Source: an uncultured Clostridia bacterium (GTDB lineage Bacteria; Bacillota; Clostridia; Oscillospirales; QAKW01). From it: a DNA stretch of 64,000 nt. Of the stretch, positions 60,195-64,000 are shown piece after piece (the stretch's first letter is position 1; each line of letters opens with the position of its first letter). The position numbers and the translations under genes were made by a program. The notes beneath the pieces are model-generated. The model made no database searches, was not told the DNA's origin, and saw only the letters and a program-made list of their open reading frames with translations. The stretch lies in the NCBI GenBank assembly GCA_944385895.1, contig CALWYZ010000010.1, positions 30,603 through 94,602 of the forward strand, in the 5' to 3' direction.

Positions 60195-61616
60195 TTATCT
60201 GTGTTTGCGTTTTCTCATAACCAAAAATGCCGTCAAAATAAATATACCCGGTATTATAATAACAAGAATAACAAACATTATGCTGCTGATAGAACTTCCT
60301 ACCGCTATACTGGTACTGAGCAGGTTTTTAGGGTGAACGGAAACAGAGCTTTCTTTTTGGCATATCCATGCCAATGAATTGATAAACAGATCGTAATTTG
60401 CCCCGGCGACAGATGAATTTACATTACTGTCAAGAAATTGTGATGTTGAAAACAGTACCATTTTGCCGGTCTGACTGCTCACAGCAGTCGCAAAGCTGAA
60501 TGGACCGCTGATATCCTCATCAGTGCGCTCAAAGTTTTCGGAATTTATGTCAATTTTTGAGTAAGCTGATTCACTTGGAGTCACAAAAGATTCGATCGTA
60601 AGAGAGTCGTCAGCCTGGTCATTTGCTACGATTCCGCATGCAAGAGGGAAGAGAGTATGAAGGTTGCTTAAAATCAACGGCTCGGTTATTGTATGCGAAA
60701 TCAATTGCGGATAAATAAAATATGGATAAGAGGATATATATCTGCTGTCATCACCCTCGAATACTATACCGTCGACAATAGACAGCCCGAATTTTTCAAG
60801 AAGTCTGTCGAATATCGGCATATCTTCAGAAACATAATCAGCTATGATAAGCAAATTACCGCCGTTTTCGCTGTATTGAGTTAGAATATTAAATTCGGCT
60901 TCGGAAATATCTCTCTGCGGTGAAAAAATCATAACGCAGTCCGCATCTTCAGGTACACTTTCAAGACCGTTAAGACTTAGCTGCTCAATCTCAAAATTTT
61001 GATTTGTGATTTCTCTTTTCAGTTCCTCAGATGGTTCATATTCGGAATGTCCTTCCAAATTATAAATCTTTGGCAATATATCAGTTGTAACATAGTCTAT
61101 GGCAGAGGTGAGCATTTGTTCCCCATTAAAAATATCATAATAGCCATAGTATTCATATTCACTACTGGATGCGGTATATATTTCGTAAAAATCAATAACT
61201 CGGCTGCGCTTACTGCCTAAAACAATCAAGCTGTTGTCAGATGGAGATTCATCTGTATAATCGGCATAAAAGTTAGGATAGAGGGAGGTATCGATTACTG
61301 ATATAGTTATTTTATCGGTAAATGCAGCGTATTTAATAAGCAGCTCGGAAATATTTTCATCCTCAATTGCTCCGGAGCATAAATGATATATTGTAATATT
61401 GTCAGCAAGTCCGTCAAGTAATGTATGTGTTTGCTGAGAAATTGAAAAAATGCCCTGCTCGGTTGTGTCTATCCTTGTATATTTTGCAGGAATATACATT
61501 ACAAGTATATTGACACCAATGATTACGATAATTACAGCCAAAATAGATAGCGTAAGCAATGTTCCTTTTTTAAAGTATTTAGTCTTAAATTTGTCCGTAA
61601 AGCTATTTGACTTCAC
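60195..61616 (-). CDS. GldG-like ABC transport accessory protein, 473 aa
   Basis: An N-terminal helix (residues 18-40, LLTLSILAVIIVIIGVNILV), a large extracytoplasmic part and a C-terminal helix (SISSIMFVILVIIIPGIFIL). It matches the GldG/DUF4350-type ABC component: LPKIYNLEGHSE and MIFSPQRDISEAEFNILTQY, then GGNLLIIADY. It is the last of three genes; the substrate is unknown. Gliding itself is not implied. Confidence 0.82.
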   Translation of the reverse strand: MKSNSFTDKFKTKYFKKGTLLTLSILAVIIVIIGVNILVMYIPAKYTRIDTTEQGIFSISQQTHTLLDGLADNITIYHLCSGAIEDENISELLIKYAAFTDKITISVIDTSLYPNFYADYTDESPSDNSLIVLGSKRSRVIDFYEIYTASSSEYEYYGYYDIFNGEQMLTSAIDYVTTDILPKIYNLEGHSEYEPSEELKREITNQNFEIEQLSLNGLESVPEDADCVMIFSPQRDISEAEFNILTQYSENGGNLLIIADYVSEDMPIFDRLLEKFGLSIVDGIVFEGDDSRYISSYPYFIYPQLISHTITEPLILSNLHTLFPLACGIVANDQADDSLTIESFVTPSESAYSKIDINSENFERTDEDISGPFSFATAVSSQTGKMVLFSTSQFLDSNVNSSVAGANYDLFINSLAWICQKESSVSVHPKNLLSTSIAVGSSISSIMFVILVIIIPGIFILTAFLVMRKRKHR

Positions 61617-61619
61617 AGT

Positions 61620-62483
61620 TTAACTCCACCTCCTTTTTTCCAACATACGTACAGACAAAAAGCAGAACAGCACGCACAAAGAAATATAGTATATTATCGT
61701 TGTCAAATCAAAAATGCCTGTAACAAAGTAACTTAAACGGTCAAAAACAGAAATAAAATCAAGAAGTTTTTGTACTGCCCCCTCGTATAACGTTGAACGG
61801 AAAACATATATTAATGCAGCTATGGAAAGCAGCAATACAGTAACAAATATACCGAAAGTGCTGTTTTTTGTGAAGTATGCAACGACCAAGCCTATCAGTA
61901 TTGAAATTATACATAATGTTAAAAAAGAAGTTATGGGAGCTGTTGACATACCGTTTGATATGGTCGAAGACAGATAGATGACAAAAAGTACGGCAAAAGT
62001 GGAAATGGCAGATACTATCTGATTTTCCGTAATAGTTGAAATAAAGACCCCGATTGCTATCAATGCGGCGCCCATCAGAAAAAAGCCAAAAATTGTAGAG
62101 TAGCAGGTGAGAGTGGAAATAGTGCCAAAAAGCATCAACAGTAAAGGATAAATACAAATTATTACAGTAGGAATAAGCAATACAGTCAGCTGTGCCAAGT
62201 ATTTGCCCAGTATGATGGAGCTGCCTTTAAGAGGGAGGGAATAGAGCAAAATATCCGTTTTCTGACGTCTTTCGTCTGCAATGGTCCGCATTGTAAGTAT
62301 AGGTACTGCTATTAAATAAATAAAGTTAAGATTAAAAAGAATATACTCGAATTCAGGGCTCTGATTGAGATAATTTATAAACCATGAGTAAATGCCTGTT
62401 GTAAGAAGTATAAATGAAATAAAAATATATCCTATATATGTTGTAAAATATGATTTAAGCTCCCTCTTGTAAATCGATATCAT
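61620..62483 (-). CDS. ABC transporter permease (GldF-like), 287 aa
   Basis: Six or seven membrane helices, beginning with SIYKRELKSYFTTYIGYIFI. TIADERRQKTDILLYSLP is characteristic of GldF/ABC-2 permeases. I start at ATG 62483 because AAGGAG lies 8 bp upstream; a longer frame from 62549 overlaps the ATPase gene. The start overlaps the end of the ATPase gene by 29 bp. Confidence 0.9.
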   Translation of the reverse strand: MISIYKRELKSYFTTYIGYIFISFILLTTGIYSWFINYLNQSPEFEYILFNLNFIYLIAVPILTMRTIADERRQKTDILLYSLPLKGSSIILGKYLAQLTVLLIPTVIICIYPLLLMLFGTISTLTCYSTIFGFFLMGAALIAIGVFISTITENQIVSAISTFAVLFVIYLSSTISNGMSTAPITSFLTLCIISILIGLVVAYFTKNSTFGIFVTVLLLSIAALIYVFRSTLYEGAVQKLLDFISVFDRLSYFVTGIFDLTTIIYYISLCVLFCFLSVRMLEKRRWS

Positions 62484-63453
62484 CGTTGTTCTCCTTGTGT
62501 TCAAAATTTTGGCTTTGTCCGGAAGTGAGCTGGATAAATATTTCTTCAAGAGAAGGAGTGTTCATTTTCATTTCTATTATCGGTATTTTCTTATCTGCGG
62601 CAATAAAAAATAATTCTTCGCGCATTTGTTCTTCGGCATCCGAAATTTCAGCACAGATACAGCCGCTGTCTGATTTATATAAAACAGAACATTCCGGTTT
62701 GATTTGTAAAATACCGAGCATGTCATTTACCGATTCATAATCATCGCATTTAAAAGTAACGCAGAGCTTTTTACCTGAACCGAGCTTGGAGCTAAGATCA
62801 CTCATTGAACCACTGGCAATAATTTTGCCGTTTGAGATAACAATGAGCTCATCGCAAATATTGGACACCTCTGAGAGAATGTGACTTGAAAGAATTACTG
62901 TGTGCTCATTTTTCAAAGACTGAATCAGCTCACGTATTTCTATTATTTGGTTTGGATCCAACCCAACTGTCGGTTCGTCCAAAATTATATATTCGGGTCT
63001 GCCGAGAAGCGCCTGTGCAATTCCAACACGTTGTTTATACCCTTTTGACAGATTTCCTATAAGTCGGTTCTGCATTTGTTCAATACCAGTGCTTTCCATG
63101 ACATATTTTATTTCTTTATCCCGCTCAGATCGTGTTAAACCTTTTGCACCGGCAACAAAATTAAGATATTCTATGGGCGTCATCTCTGGATATAAAGGCG
63201 GTGTCTCAGGAAGATATCCGATCAGTCTTTTAGCTTTAATAGGTTTTGATGATATTTCATTGTCATCAATCAACACACTGCCATTTGTGGCGGACAGACA
63301 TCCTGTCATTATATTCATTGTTGTGGATTTTCCGGCACCGTTTGGGCCTAAAAAGCCATAGATTTTGCCTTTTTCAAATATAAAACTTATATTCTCAACC
63401 GCCGCGTTTTTCCCGTAATATTTTGTTATGTTTTGCAGTTCTATCAACTTCAT
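62455..63453 (-). CDS. ABC transporter ATP-binding protein (GldA-like), 332 aa
   Basis: Walker A GFLGPNGAGKSTTMNIMTG, signature LSKGYKQRVGIAQALLGRP, Walker B YIILDEPTVGLDPNQ. A C-terminal extension of about 100 residues beyond the core (residues 220-332) is of the GldA/NodI type and contains CVTFKCDDYESVND. It is first of the ABC operon. Its ATG 63453 has AGGAGGAATG-type sequence upstream. Confidence 0.93.
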   Translation of the reverse strand: MKLIELQNITKYYGKNAAVENISFIFEKGKIYGFLGPNGAGKSTTMNIMTGCLSATNGSVLIDDNEISSKPIKAKRLIGYLPETPPLYPEMTPIEYLNFVAGAKGLTRSERDKEIKYVMESTGIEQMQNRLIGNLSKGYKQRVGIAQALLGRPEYIILDEPTVGLDPNQIIEIRELIQSLKNEHTVILSSHILSEVSNICDELIVISNGKIIASGSMSDLSSKLGSGKKLCVTFKCDDYESVNDMLGILQIKPECSVLYKSDSGCICAEISDAEEQMREELFFIAADKKIPIIEMKMNTPSLEEIFIQLTSGQSQNFEHKENNDDIDLQEGA

Positions 63454-63700
63454 TCCTCCTTTTTATTAAATATATTCTATAAATGTTAACATGCCATTAA
63501 CTGAATTTTAATATTAACAAAATTGAATGTCATAATCTATCATAAAACAAAGTTTCATATAAAAATATGGGGTTTTGACATTCAGACGACACCGTTTTTA
63601 ATAACATGCACAGAATGCTCATGCCAAGCCTTGTCTTTGACTCTGCGATTCTTTTGCCTAATTACAGTTTAGCACAGCGTGTATAGCTGAGCAATAAAAA
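63454..63700. other. intergenic, AT-rich
   Basis: Upstream of the ABC operon. I see no gene. Confidence 0.4.
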
Positions 63701-63702
63701 AT

Positions 63703-63732
63703 AAAACGCCGAAATAAGAATATCGGCGTTTT
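63703..63732 (-). terminator. terminator downstream of the tRNA-Arg fragment
   Basis: On the minus strand AAAACGCCGA and TCGGCGTTTT form a 10-bp stem, followed by ATTTTTT. It starts 3 bases after the CCA end of the tRNA fragment, so it is the original tRNA terminator. Confidence 0.85.
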
Positions 63733-63735
63733 TCA

Positions 63736-63783
63736 TGGCGCGCCCGAAGGAATTCGAATCCCCGACCTTCCGCTTAGGAGGCC
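63736..63783 (-). tRNA. 3' half of tRNA-Arg(CCU) only; likely att site of an integrated element
   Basis: Read on the minus strand: anticodon loop CTCCTAA (63780-63774), 3' anticodon stem GCGGA, variable region, T-arm GGGGATTCGAATTCCTT, acceptor strand CGGGCGC, discriminator and encoded CCA (63736-63738). The sequence beyond the loop does not pair: the 5' stem should read about TCCGC and is CAGGC, and no D-arm or 5' acceptor strand follows. This is the 3'-half duplicate left at the far border of an element inserted into tRNA-Arg; the intact tRNA would be on the other border. Confidence 0.8.
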
Positions 63784-64000
63784 TGACCTATCCCCTTGAA
63801 GGGGTCTGCAATATCCGTTTCTTGCATAAAATCCGTATTTTTCGGGGTTTTAGGCTCAAAACGAAGCTGTTTTCCGTAACTTTCGCAGATTTCACAGCAA
63901 GTCCTGAACGTGTGGCACCACGCAGGGTGCCAAAAATGGCACCATTTTTTCAAAACAGAACGAAACTACTACTTCGAAGACGCGTTGCCCGCGTCTTTTT
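63784..64000. other. end of an integrated element, non-coding
   Basis: Unrelated to the tRNA. Contains the hairpin CCCC-ttgaa-GGGG (63792-63804) and a final stem AAGACGCG/CGCGTCTT (63977-63997) followed by T residues, probably a terminator. No coding frame is visible before the window ends. Confidence 0.5.

Overview
The window looks like a low-GC, endospore-forming member of the Clostridia, probably a gut or rumen type. The signs are spoIVB, a CvpA/ClpE-type/pgsA cluster, an ECF transporter core beside truA, AGGAGG-type ribosome binding sites with frequent GTG and TTG starts, and a uronate catabolic operon. Genus or species cannot be fixed from the sequence alone.

Layout. (1) 1-9.4 kb is accessory DNA. 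It begins with the 3' end of a HEPN-like gene and a row of small unknown genes. A phage-type regulator and about 1.9 kb without protein genes follow. That stretch holds a dense set of potential RNA helices (about 3.69-4.73 kb) and an array of palindromic TTTCGAAATG repeats just upstream of a tyrosine recombinase. Next come a small acidic protein and a 2.09-kb segment carrying a large serine recombinase. That segment is inverted relative to both of its borders. A repressor gene and a zinc-ribbon gene are each cut in two by the segment ends, and flipping the segment back on paper rejoins both. (2) 9.4-16.5 kb is a seven-gene V-type ATPase operon (E, DUF2764, A, B, D, I, K). This gene order is known from Chlamydia, spirochaetes and Bacteroidetes, and the K subunit has residues expected for Na+ binding. 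(3) 16.9-26.8 kb is an AraC regulator divergent from a uronate operon: uxaC, uxuA, an SDR fructuronate reductase, eda, kdgK, two TIM-barrel epimerase-like genes and two tandem Gfo/Idh/MocA oxidoreductases. No transporter gene is included.

(4) 26.9-63.4 kb is mostly core chromosome: uvrC-rsmD-coaD, a U32 peptidase, galE, rpmE, two RCC1-repeat membrane proteins, spoIVB, an inositol-monophosphatase-family gene, ruvCAB, an rRNA-type methyltransferase, ecfA1-ecfA2-ecfT-truA, cvpA, pgsA, a ClpE-like ATPase, a Ktr/Trk K+ uptake pair, a CIRCE-associated hsp20, a THUMP methyltransferase, an HD dNTPase and a GldA/F/G-type ABC system. (5) At 63.74-63.78 kb lies only the 3' half of a tRNA-Arg(CCU) gene, followed rightward by unrelated non-coding DNA. 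This is the expected scar of a tRNA-targeting integrated element that continues beyond the window.

The finding I rate highest is the reversible-looking break at 6774-6778 / 8861-8865. A serine recombinase appears to have recombined a site inside its own upstream repressor gene with a site inside a neighbouring zinc-ribbon gene. The event flipped the recombinase away from its promoter and destroyed the repressor. The sequence gives the geometry; the mechanism and any present-day switching are inference.
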